A stretch of DNA of 7,692 nt from JAICLL01 sp035252155 (GTDB lineage: Bacteria; Planctomycetota; Planctomycetia; Pirellulales; JAICIG01): the NCBI GenBank assembly GCA_035252155.1, contig DATFDL010000033.1:1-7692 (forward strand). The letters are read 5' to 3'. Positions within the stretch are counted from its first letter, which is position 1. Every line of letters starts with the position of its first letter. A program made the position numbers and the translations under genes. Below the pieces are notes generated by a model that was not told where the DNA came from, searched no databases, and saw nothing but the letters and a program-made list of their open reading frames with translations. Below are positions 1-5,508 of the stretch, in pieces.

Positions 1-469
1 GAATCTCGGCGGTGGTCTGCTTTTTCTCGCCGGCGGCCGGCGGTTTTGCCGTGGCGCCGGCCGCGCCCGCGCGGGCCGCCGCCAATACGTCGGACGTCTT
101 CTTCGCCGGTTCACCCGGCTTTTTGGCCGCTCCCTGCGCGCGGGCGGCTTCGAGCGGCGAAAGCTTCTTCTCGCCAGCGGCGACGGGGGCTTTTGGTTTG
201 GCGGCGGCCTCGGCCTTGGCCGGCTTCTCGTGCCGCTCTGCCGGCTTGGGCGGCGGAGCGTCGACCACTTTCAGGTAATCGAGACCGATGTCGAACCAGC
301 CAACATTGGCATACGCATCGAATTCGACCAACGCTCGGCCGTTCATGTTCACCGTCTTCACTTGGCCCGTAAAACCTTTGAAACGGGCCAGCTCGGGCCG
401 TCGCTCATCGACGACTACATATTTGTCGGTGTAGGTTTGCTTGAGTTGCTCGATCTGGTCGAAAACCAT
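1..469 (-). CDS. SH3/KOW-like protein with repetitive Ala/Lys/Pro-rich tail, partial at window edge
   Basis: Molecular function unknown. The 156 visible residues read without a stop to the left window edge, so the C-terminus is missing. Residues 1-70 are a compact domain beginning MVFDQIEQLKQ. It contains the stretch FKGFTGQVKTVNMNGRALVEFD (shortened here: FKGFTG...ALVEFD, about 30-51) followed by GWFDIGLDYLKVV (57-69), a beta-rich pattern resembling a small SH3/KOW barrel. From about residue 71 it becomes an Ala/Lys/Pro/Glu-rich, probably disordered tail. The tail carries spaced short motifs: LSPLEAAR (103-110), TSDVLAAAR (125-133) and the start of another, TTAEI (152-156). I recall similar proteins, with the same head and motif-bearing tails, in other planctomycetes, but no assigned function. 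The ATG at 469 is preceded by GGAAG at a 5-base spacing, a good ribosome site that fixes the start. The gene follows the kinase on the same strand after 99 bases, so co-transcription is possible. No signal peptide, so cytoplasmic. Confidence 0.8.
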   Translation of the reverse strand, partial: MVFDQIEQLKQTYTDKYVVVDERRPELARFKGFTGQVKTVNMNGRALVEFDAYANVGWFDIGLDYLKVVDAPPPKPAERHEKPAKAEAAAKPKAPVAAGEKKLSPLEAARAQGAAKKPGEPAKKTSDVLAAARAGAAGATAKPPAAGEKKQTTAEI

Positions 470-568
470 CTACACTTCCGTAATTCTTTTGTCCATGGGC
501 TGGTGGCTGGGCAGAGGCTCGCCGATGCCCCGACGATGAAGCAATTCTGGCCGATTGGCCATGCGAAA

Positions 569-1447
569 TCAAGGCGGTGTATCTTCCGACTCTACTTCGT
601 CAAGCGCCTTGAGCACTTGCTTCATGTCGGCGAATCGTTTCTCCGGTTCGCGCTCGATGCAACGGGCGATCAACTTCGAGAGCTTGCGATTGATTTGCGG
701 ACGGTAGCGCTCGATTTCGGCCGGCGGGTGCTCGGCGTGTTTCATGGCCACCAATCCCGTGTCGCCACGCTCCCAAGGCAACTGGCCGCAACAGATTTCA
801 TAGGCGCTCACGCCGAACGCGAAGACGTCGAGCCGCTGGTCAGTCGGCCGCCGCTTTACCAGCTCGGGCGCCATGTAATTGGGATTTCCAGTGCGGTTGC
901 CCGGCTGCATGAAGGGCGGGGTGGCCGGCACCGTCAGCCCAAAATCGATCAGCTTGAGATGGTCGCCCTGTTCGTCGACCATGAAGTTGCGCGGACAGAC
1001 GTCGCGGTGGATGAAGCCGGCCTGGTGGACGGCGAGCAGTCCTTCGGCCGCCTGCCGGATGATTCGCACGCGGCGGCCTTCGAGCAACGGGCTGCGGCGG
1101 CTTAGCAAGAGATCGACGCCAAGACCTTCGAGAAACTCCATGGCCACAAACCGCTCGCCCCGCGTCGTGAGGCCGTGGTCGAGCAGCTTGACGATCCGCG
1201 GGTGATCGAGCTTCGCCAGGATTTCGCCCTCGCCGGGCTTATCGAGCCCTTTGAAGCGGGCCTCGAATTCGGCCGTCTTTTTCGGGTCGAGCACCTTCAG
1301 CCCCACCAGCCGACCGGTCTCGCGGTCGCGGGCCTTATAAAAAGTCGACATGGTGCCCGACGTGATTTCGCGCAGCAACTCATAGCGGGCGCGCACATCG
1401 ACCTTGTTGCCCCCAAGCATCGTTTTGAATTGGCTGAAGAGGCCCAT
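569..1447 (-). CDS. Hanks-type serine/threonine protein kinase (single domain, 292 aa)
   Basis: Transfers the gamma-phosphate of ATP to protein hydroxyls; substrate unknown. The protein is essentially one kinase domain with no PASTA, FHA or membrane segment, so it should be cytosolic. Visible landmarks are the VAIK-type lysine K51, the alpha-C glutamate E75, HRD at 147-149 with N154, DFG at 168-170 and APE at 193-195. All catalytic residues are therefore present. The glycine loop is degenerate (ITSGTMSTF, 28-36). The catalytic loop reads HRDVCPRN, without the lysine two residues after Asp that is usual in Ser/Thr kinases. A conserved-looking block follows DFG (LTVPATPPFMQPGNRTG). The open frame extends upstream to about 1834, but that stretch overlaps the peptidase gene antiframe. 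I chose the ATG at 1447 because MGLFSQFK is the natural N-terminus just ahead of the domain (Y22 onward). No strong ribosome site is seen there. The gene lies 163 bases downstream of the C13/caspase-like gene, with a REP pair between them. Confidence 0.93.
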   Translation of the reverse strand: MGLFSQFKTMLGGNKVDVRARYELLREITSGTMSTFYKARDRETGRLVGLKVLDPKKTAEFEARFKGLDKPGEGEILAKLDHPRIVKLLDHGLTTRGERFVAMEFLEGLGVDLLLSRRSPLLEGRRVRIIRQAAEGLLAVHQAGFIHRDVCPRNFMVDEQGDHLKLIDFGLTVPATPPFMQPGNRTGNPNYMAPELVKRRPTDQRLDVFAFGVSAYEICCGQLPWERGDTGLVAMKHAEHPPAEIERYRPQINRKLSKLIARCIEREPEKRFADMKQVLKALDEVESEDTPP

Positions 1448-1518
1448 GCGGTGTGCCGTGCGATTCTCATCGTAAAATGGAATTGCGTGATCGTCTAGGA
1501 GCGGTGTCTGCAACTCAG

Positions 1519-1593
1519 CACGTAGCAGAATTCGTGAGAATTCTGGCCGCGACTCGTGTTGCCCGCCTGACTTCTCACGAAGCCAGCTACGTG
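1519..1593. repeat. BIME-like pair of converging REP-type palindromes
   Basis: Two 29-base arms, 1519-1547 and 1565-1593, are inverted copies matching at 24 of 29 positions. Each arm is also a hairpin on its own. On the plus strand GTAG (1522-1525) runs into CAGAATTC, loop GTGA, then GAATTCTG (1526-1545, a perfect 8-bp stem). On the minus strand GTAG (1590-1587) runs into CTGGCTTC, loop GTGA, then GAAGTCAG (one mismatch). The GTAG tetranucleotide immediately 5' of a hairpin, with two units facing each other, is the known layout of REP elements and BIMEs. It sits in the 163-base gap between the peptidase stop and the kinase start. There it could act as a transcription attenuator or processing site for the kinase message (inference). 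Confidence 0.7.
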
Positions 1594-1610
1594 GCCACCT
1601 AGGCTCAGAT

Positions 1611-2582
1611 TCATTCCGCCGCCGCGGCAGGGTCGTGAGCTTTGTAGAGCTGGGCCAGCTCGACCAAGAGTTTTTCCAGTTCACCGTAATACGCTTCTTC
1701 GGCCATGCTCGTTTTTCGCCCACGGAGCGCGGCGATCTTTTGTTCGAGCTCGTCGCGGCGGGCACGCGCCTCGGCCGGCAACTGCCGTTCGCTCGGGCTG
1801 CGGACAAAGGGCAACTGCGCGGCGCGCAGGCCATCGGCGGTAGCGCCTTCTTTGGTGAGCTTGATCGCCCGCACGCCGTGGAACCAATCGGCCGGCGTCC
1901 CTAGACTATCGCCGTTGTCGTCGAGCAGGGCGTGCTCGGTGGCCAGCCGGGCATCTTCGGCATAAAATTCCTGGGTTTTCGCCGAAGCCATTAAAAATGC
2001 CTCTAGCAGCGAGGTCTGGTCGTCCTTATCCAAGTCGGCCGCGGCGTCGGCGATGGCCGCCGAAAAAAAATCTCCGAACCGGGCAAAGTTGTGCTCGAAG
2101 CCGCTTTTGGTCGCCGTGACCACGATGCGGTTCTTGCCCGACAGCGCGTTGATGAACGGCCCGCTGGCCGACGCGCAATTAACAATCGCCAACGGACGCT
2201 CGATTGGCCGCAACCACTCGGCCAGCTCGGCGGCCGAAAAATCGGGGCCGCGCAGATTGAATCGCGCGGTCTGACCGTCGAACGTGCCGTGGCCGATGAG
2301 CACCAGCCACAGCGGCTCGCTCGACGTCTGAGTTTTGTCGGCCAGCCACTGCCGCAGCCGCTGGCGGTCGTCGGTTTTATCTACTTCTTGATCTTCTTCC
2401 CGACCGATGACGCAGAACGACGCCCCGGCGCGGTCGGCGGCCGACTGCCATCGTTCGGCCCATTCGCCGAATTGCTTGCCATACTCGTCGGCGCCCGGCG
2501 CCCCGACGACGACCAAGACGTCGGGGCGTGCCGCCGAGCCGGCGGTGAGCGTAAGAAGCAACGGAATCAAGACGCCGTGCAT
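1611..2582 (-). CDS. Secreted C13-family / caspase-like cysteine peptidase (323 aa)
   Basis: Predicted clan-CD cysteine peptidase, related to legumain (C13) and caspases; substrate unknown. Residues 1-18 look like a Sec signal peptide, so the protein should be exported. The catalytic dyad is recognisable: His98 in LWLVLIGHGTFDG and Cys136 in PLAIVNCASASGPF, each closing a hydrophobic beta strand as the fold requires. Two Asp-rich loops follow. Residues 183-194 (D183, D185, D187, E194) and 221-232 (D221, N223, D225, D232) resemble EF-hand or dockerin calcium loops. The last 60 residues are charged and probably helical or coiled-coil (about 262-312). I recall close relatives of this layout in planctomycetes annotated as C13 family peptidases. 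The ATG at 2582 is the first in-frame start after an in-frame TAA nine bases upstream of it; no clear ribosome site. It starts 47 bases after the TIM-barrel gene stop, so the two may share a transcript, and the kinase gene follows. Confidence 0.85.
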   Translation of the reverse strand: MHGVLIPLLLTLTAGSAARPDVLVVVGAPGADEYGKQFGEWAERWQSAADRAGASFCVIGREEDQEVDKTDDRQRLRQWLADKTQTSSEPLWLVLIGHGTFDGQTARFNLRGPDFSAAELAEWLRPIERPLAIVNCASASGPFINALSGKNRIVVTATKSGFEHNFARFGDFFSAAIADAAADLDKDDQTSLLEAFLMASAKTQEFYAEDARLATEHALLDDNGDSLGTPADWFHGVRAIKLTKEGATADGLRAAQLPFVRSPSERQLPAEARARRDELEQKIAALRGRKTSMAEEAYYGELEKLLVELAQLYKAHDPAAAAE

Positions 2583-2610
2583 GGCGGATTTTTAGTCGAG
2601 GGTGATCGAG

Positions 2611-2633
2611 GAACGGAATGAATTCCGTTCTAC
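2611..2633 (-). repeat. Single REP-type palindrome overlapping a stop codon
   Basis: Positions 2611-2630 are a perfect palindrome: GAACGGAAT, two-base loop, ATTCCGTTC. Read on the minus strand it is preceded by GTAG (2633-2630, the last G being shared with the stem), which is the REP signature. The TAG of that GTAG is the stop codon of the upstream TIM-barrel gene (2632-2630). The hairpin ends 28 bases before the peptidase start. No inverted partner is present in the gap. It may act as an mRNA-end stabiliser or a weak terminator between the two genes (inference); no T-run follows it. Confidence 0.6.
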
Positions 2634-3577
2634 AGAGATTTTTGAACGGCGGCCCGGGTCTTTTCGAGGCCGGTTCGGGCAACCGTGAGCGCGTCTTGTT
2701 CCCAGTAGCCGCGATTGAACAACTCCAACGAAAGCGTGCCGCGAAAGCCGGCCGCGCGCAAGTCGCCGAACAGCCGATCGAGCGGCGCTACGCCATCGCC
2801 AGGATAAACGCGGTCCGCATCGTTGATTTTATCGCGAGGCGGCGAAGCCGGATAATCGTTGACGTGGAACACGTGCATGCCCGCCGCTCCCAACAGCCGA
2901 ATGCTCTCGAAACTCGAGCCGCCCTTGTAGAGATGATAAACGTCCAGCAGCAAGCATGCGCTGGGGTGCCCGCTCTCTACGGCCACAAACAGCGTCTCGC
3001 TCAGTCGGCTGAGGTTTTTGGAAAATCCCCAGACTTCGATCTGCGGCACCACTCCCATGCGGTCGCCGAGATCAAGCAACGCCCGATACCGCTGGCCGGC
3101 CTTGCGCAGGTCGAGCCCCGGCTGATCGGTGGCGCCGGCGGGCGGCGCGGCGATCCGTTTGCCGCCCAACTGAGCCACCAGGTCCATACTGCGTTTGGCT
3201 TCTTCCAGTCCCTTGGCCCGCTGTTGATCGTCATCGACGATCCACTGGGCGAAGCCAATGGCACTTGCCACGCTCAGCCCATGATCGCTGATGCGCTTCG
3301 CCAAATCGCTCAGCGAGCCGCCCTGCTTAAGATAGTCGTCGATCTCGCCGATCCACGGTTCGATGGCCTGGTATCCGGCTTGAGCGGCCAGCTCGACTTC
3401 TTCGACGATGCCCAGCTTCTGGCCGCGAATCGTGCTCGTGTTCAGACAATACTGAAAGGGCTCTTTTGCCGCTTCAACGGCCGCCGCCGTGCGCGTAGCG
3501 GCCACGGCAGCCGCGCCGGCGCCCACGGCCAGGCCAGCTTGGGTCAAGATTTCGCGTCGTGTCATCGTAGGGCTCAT
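2630..3577 (-). CDS. Tat-exported sugar phosphate isomerase/epimerase-like TIM barrel (xylose isomerase-like, 315 aa)
   Basis: Member of the xylose isomerase-like / AP endonuclease 2 TIM-barrel superfamily, usually divalent-metal enzymes acting on sugars or sugar acids; the actual substrate cannot be read from sequence. A twin-arginine signal opens the protein (T-R-R-E-I-L, R7-R8) with a hydrophobic Ala/Gly stretch to about 27 and an Ala-rich cleavage region near 31-37, so it should be exported folded. The expected metal ligands are visible on successive strand ends: E181 (QIEVWG), D212 (LLLDVYH), H238 (VFHVND) and E285 (LSLELF), with H215 nearby. The length fits the family. Start choice is uncertain: ATG at 3577 (MSPTMTRRE) and ATG at 3565 (MTRRE) are both possible, and TTG at 3598 is less likely; none has a strong ribosome site. 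The stop codon TAG lies inside a REP-like palindrome. The peptidase gene follows after 47 bases. Confidence 0.88.
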   Translation of the reverse strand: MSPTMTRREILTQAGLAVGAGAAAVAATRTAAAVEAAKEPFQYCLNTSTIRGQKLGIVEEVELAAQAGYQAIEPWIGEIDDYLKQGGSLSDLAKRISDHGLSVASAIGFAQWIVDDDQQRAKGLEEAKRSMDLVAQLGGKRIAAPPAGATDQPGLDLRKAGQRYRALLDLGDRMGVVPQIEVWGFSKNLSRLSETLFVAVESGHPSACLLLDVYHLYKGGSSFESIRLLGAAGMHVFHVNDYPASPPRDKINDADRVYPGDGVAPLDRLFGDLRAAGFRGTLSLELFNRGYWEQDALTVARTGLEKTRAAVQKSL

Positions 3578-3627
3578 CAATCTGCTCGCGGAGTTCAAGA
3601 GCTATTTGTTGTTGATCGGCCTTCCCC

Positions 3628-3719
3628 TCTGTAGGGAACGCCCTCTGTGGCGTTCCGTAGAGGGCGGGGAGAGGTCAACTTGCAGTTCGCGGAACGCCAC
3701 GGAGGGCGTTCCCTACAGA
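3628..3719. repeat. BIME-like pair of converging REP-type palindromes (long inverted repeat)
   Basis: Arms 3628-3657 and 3690-3719 are inverted copies with one mismatch in 30 (T3646 opposite G3701, a G-U pair in RNA), separated by 32 bases. Each arm is itself a hairpin: GTAG, then GGAACGCC, a six-base loop (CTCTGT on the left, CTCCGT on the right copy) and GGCGTTCC. GTAG lies at both outer edges and the units face each other, exactly as in the pair at 1519-1593 although the stem sequence is unrelated. It occupies the 207-base gap between the permease stop and the TIM-barrel start. As RNA the full element could form one 30-bp stem or two separate hairpins. A role as terminator or barrier for the permease transcript is plausible but inferred. 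Confidence 0.8.
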
Positions 3720-3784
3720 CCTCGCACGGTCAGCTTAACCCAACCGCCGTCCTCACGGCCGAACGACCAGTCTACTCGGCCGAT

Positions 3785-4579
3785 CTAGTAAGGCCAAATC
3801 CGCGGATACAAATAATACCCGGCCAACGACAGCCCAATGAGCACCACCACCCGCCGCACCAAATTTCGGTCGAGACGTCGGGCGACATGCGCTCCGGCAT
3901 ACCCGCCCGCGATGGCCGCGGCGGCCATCAGCAGCGCCAGCGGCCAATCGACCTTACCCTTGGCCACAAACACTACCACCGCCACCCCATTGATCACGGA
4001 GGCCAACAGCGTCTTCAGGGCATTCATCTGATGAATGTCGTGCAGCCCCATGATGGCCAGCGCGGTCAACATGAGGATGCCAATGCCCGCCCCAAAATAC
4101 CCGCCGTACACAGCCACGAAAAACTGAAACACGGCCACCAGGGCCAAATGCCGTGGCCGCGTCGGGTCGGGTTGATCTCCCAGGCCCAGCCAGCGCATGA
4201 CGCGCGGCTGCATCCAAAACAGACACGCGGCGGTGAGAATCAACCACGGAATCAGAGCCTTGAACGACTCGGCCGGCAGCTCGGTGACGAGCAGCGCGCC
4301 GACGACGCCGCCCAACAAACTCGGCGCCAGCAGCAGCATCGCCCAGGCACGTGTTTGAGAAAGTTCGCGGCGATAACCAGCCATGGCGGCCAGCGACCCG
4401 GGGAAGAGCGCCACGGTACTGGTGGCGTTGGCCGCCACCGCGGCTTCGGCGGGACTGCCCAGCACCGCCAACAGGGCAGGAAAGGTCAGCAAGGTGCCGC
4501 CGCCCGCCACCGAGTTGACCGCCCCACCCGCCGCCGCGGCAAAACAGAGTCCCGCCAAATCAAACCAAGTCGTTGACAT
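3785..4579 (-). CDS. TauE/SafE family (sulfite/organic anion exporter-like) membrane permease (264 aa)
   Basis: Inner-membrane transporter of the TauE/SafE (UPF0721) family, whose characterised members move sulfite, sulfoacetate or related organic anions; the substrate here is unknown. The first segment has the family signature AGGAVNSVAGGGTLLTFPAL, with the Gly triplet at 26-28 and Pro34. A related Gly-rich motif, YGGYFGAGIG, recurs in the second half, as expected for the internally duplicated fold. Hydrophobic stretches allow about eight membrane segments, and 264 residues is typical. I chose ATG at 4579 (MSTTWFDLAG) because it begins directly before the first membrane helix. An upstream GTG at 4657 would add 26 polar residues atypical for the family. 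No strong ribosome site. There is no sulfur-metabolism gene nearby, so context does not identify a cargo. It is divergent from the hemerythrin-like gene across a 243-base gap. Confidence 0.9.
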   Translation of the reverse strand: MSTTWFDLAGLCFAAAAGGAVNSVAGGGTLLTFPALLAVLGSPAEAAVAANATSTVALFPGSLAAMAGYRRELSQTRAWAMLLLAPSLLGGVVGALLVTELPAESFKALIPWLILTAACLFWMQPRVMRWLGLGDQPDPTRPRHLALVAVFQFFVAVYGGYFGAGIGILMLTALAIMGLHDIHQMNALKTLLASVINGVAVVVFVAKGKVDWPLALLMAAAAIAGGYAGAHVARRLDRNLVRRVVVLIGLSLAGYYLYPRIWPY

Positions 4580-4617
4580 AATCCAGGTAACGACAGAAAT
4601 TCCGCTGGAAATCGGTT

Positions 4618-4633
4618 TGGCACGAAAATTGGG
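4618..4633 (+). promoter_or_regulatory. Possible sigma-54 (-24/-12) promoter
   Basis: The 16 bases TGGCACGAAAATTGGG match the sigma-54 consensus TGGCACG-N4-TTGC closely, with exactly ten bases between the GG of the -24 box (4619-4620) and the dinucleotide of the -12 box (4631-4632). The weak point is that the -12 pair is GG instead of the nearly invariant GC. It points toward the hemerythrin-like operon, leaving a leader of about 180 bases. A weak sigma-70-like pair overlaps it (TTGACG 4637-4642, TAAAGT 4661-4666). Nothing else stands out in the 4580-4822 gap. Confidence 0.25.
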
Positions 4634-4822
4634 TTGTTGACGCGCGGCCGGGGCCACTCCTAAAGTTAACCTCTGATCTATTCGTGAGCGATAGGTTCAT
4701 CTCAGCTTCGACAAGCTTATTAGTACGCGGACAGGCGTCTCCCATGGGATGCGCCGCGTATCTTCGGTGGGCCAGTAAGGGGCAATCAGGGGCCGTCCTT
4801 TCGACGCGAAGGAAACGCTCGG

Positions 4823-5287
4823 ATGACGGTGAATATCAAGCAATCGGTGCTGAATCGCGACATTCGGCACGAGCAACACGAACTCGATCGGCAGTTGAGG
4901 CACGTGGCCGATCTGTTCGGCAGGCGCGACTCAGACCTTTGGACAGGCGCGATGCGTTTGCTCGATGCTCTTGATGAGCTGCGCGAACATTTGGGGATGA
5001 TGTTCGCTCTTAAAGAGACTGACGGCTACTTGGACGAGCTGGCGATGCCTCCGTCGCGGTGCAGTTGTGCAGACCGACTCAAGGCCGAACACGGTTGGTT
5101 GTTTGAAGTCCTAAGCCGCATGATCGAATTATGCGACGACGACTTGCGCCAGCAACGATGGCCCGAAGGCCGCATCTTGGCGGCCATGGCGTTTGAGAAT
5201 TTTCGACAACAGTTGCGCGAACATCAACGCGGCGAGGCCGCTTTGGCGCAACAAACACTTACAGGGGCAGCTACAGGGGTTGTCTAG
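4823..5287 (+). CDS. Hemerythrin-like (HHE-type) four-helix protein with altered ligands (154 aa)
   Basis: Resembles cytosolic hemerythrin/HHE cation-binding proteins, which use a four-helix bundle to hold a di-iron site for O2, NO or iron handling. Family-like blocks in order are EQHELDRQL (about 17-25), LREHLGMMFALKETDGYLDEL (short form: LREH...FALKE, 53-73), LKAEHGWLFEVL (86-97) and FRQQLREHQRGEAAL (127-140). His19, His56, His90, His134 and Glu138 can be seen. At the helix-B HxxxE site I would expect His60 and Glu64 from memory of related proteins, but Met60 and Lys64 stand there, and the second His of helix C is Phe94. Metal binding may therefore be weakened or lost. C80-S-C82 lies in the loop between the second and third helices. 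Start at ATG 4823 is supported by AAGGA ten bases upstream. First gene of a tight three-gene operon. The function is inferred from a pattern, not certain. Confidence 0.7.
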   Translation: MTVNIKQSVLNRDIRHEQHELDRQLRHVADLFGRRDSDLWTGAMRLLDALDELREHLGMMFALKETDGYLDELAMPPSRCSCADRLKAEHGWLFEVLSRMIELCDDDLRQQRWPEGRILAAMAFENFRQQLREHQRGEAALAQQTLTGAATGVV

Positions 5288-5298
5288 GGAGAGACCGG

Positions 5299-5508
5299 AT
5301 GAGCCAAACTCACTTTGTTCAACAATGTCCGACTTGCGGCCGCAGCCTTCGCGTGCGCGTGGAATACCTGGGACGCCAGGTGGCCTGCCAGCATTGTCAT
5401 GGGCGGCTTTTGGCCTGCGACCCGGAGAGTCCGCAACATTCGCTATCTGATTCGGGTCTCGCGCTTTTGCGGCGCGCCGATGAACTGCTGAGCCGGGTCG
5501 AGCAGTGA
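5299..5508 (+). CDS. Small zinc-ribbon protein (69 aa)
   Basis: A short protein with one treble/zinc-ribbon module: Cys10-P-T-Cys13 and Cys30-Q-H-Cys33, separated by a short beta hairpin (SLRVRVEYLGRQVA), which should bind one Zn(II). The C-terminal third (about 45-69) is a predicted helix (LALLRRADELLSRVEQ). Similar ribbons with the wording CPxCG...EYLGR-V-C-xxC are common in planctomycete proteins, often as the N-terminal part of larger regulators; here it stands alone. No enzymatic domain is present, so a nucleic-acid- or protein-binding adaptor role is possible but not shown. The start is supported by GGGAGAG about 7 bases before the ATG. It begins 11 bases after the hemerythrin-like gene, and its TGA overlaps the next ATG by one base (TGATG), which suggests translational coupling. 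Confidence 0.75.
   Translation: MSQTHFVQQCPTCGRSLRVRVEYLGRQVACQHCHGRLLACDPESPQHSLSDSGLALLRRADELLSRVEQ

Noticed and set aside
548..561. Small hairpin (TGGCC-GATT-GGCCA) just after the kinase stop, considered as a terminator
   Set aside because: Only five base pairs and no T-run on the minus strand, and it lacks the GTAG lead of the REP elements.
230..1105. Plus-strand open frame opposite the kinase
   Set aside because: Antisense shadow of the kinase domain and the left-edge gene, with no domain of its own.
1448..1834. N-terminal extension of the kinase frame
   Set aside because: Crosses the REP pair and overlaps the 3' end of the peptidase in another frame. The added residues are Arg/Ser-rich with no domain, and the natural start is MGLFSQ at 1447.
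2618..3634. Long plus-strand open frame (338 codons) opposite the TIM-barrel gene
   Set aside because: It mirrors the minus-strand gene almost exactly. Its protein shows no recognisable domain, while the minus frame has a Tat signal and metal-ligand motifs. GC-rich third positions explain the open antisense frame.
3647..4576. Plus-strand open frame (309 codons) opposite the permease gene
   Set aside because: His/Gln/Arg-rich low-complexity product antisense to a clear TauE/SafE protein, and it begins inside the inverted repeat.
5260..5279. Direct repeat TACAGGGG twice at the end of the hemerythrin-like gene
   Set aside because: Two 8-base copies inside coding sequence, with no third copy and no structure; probably chance.
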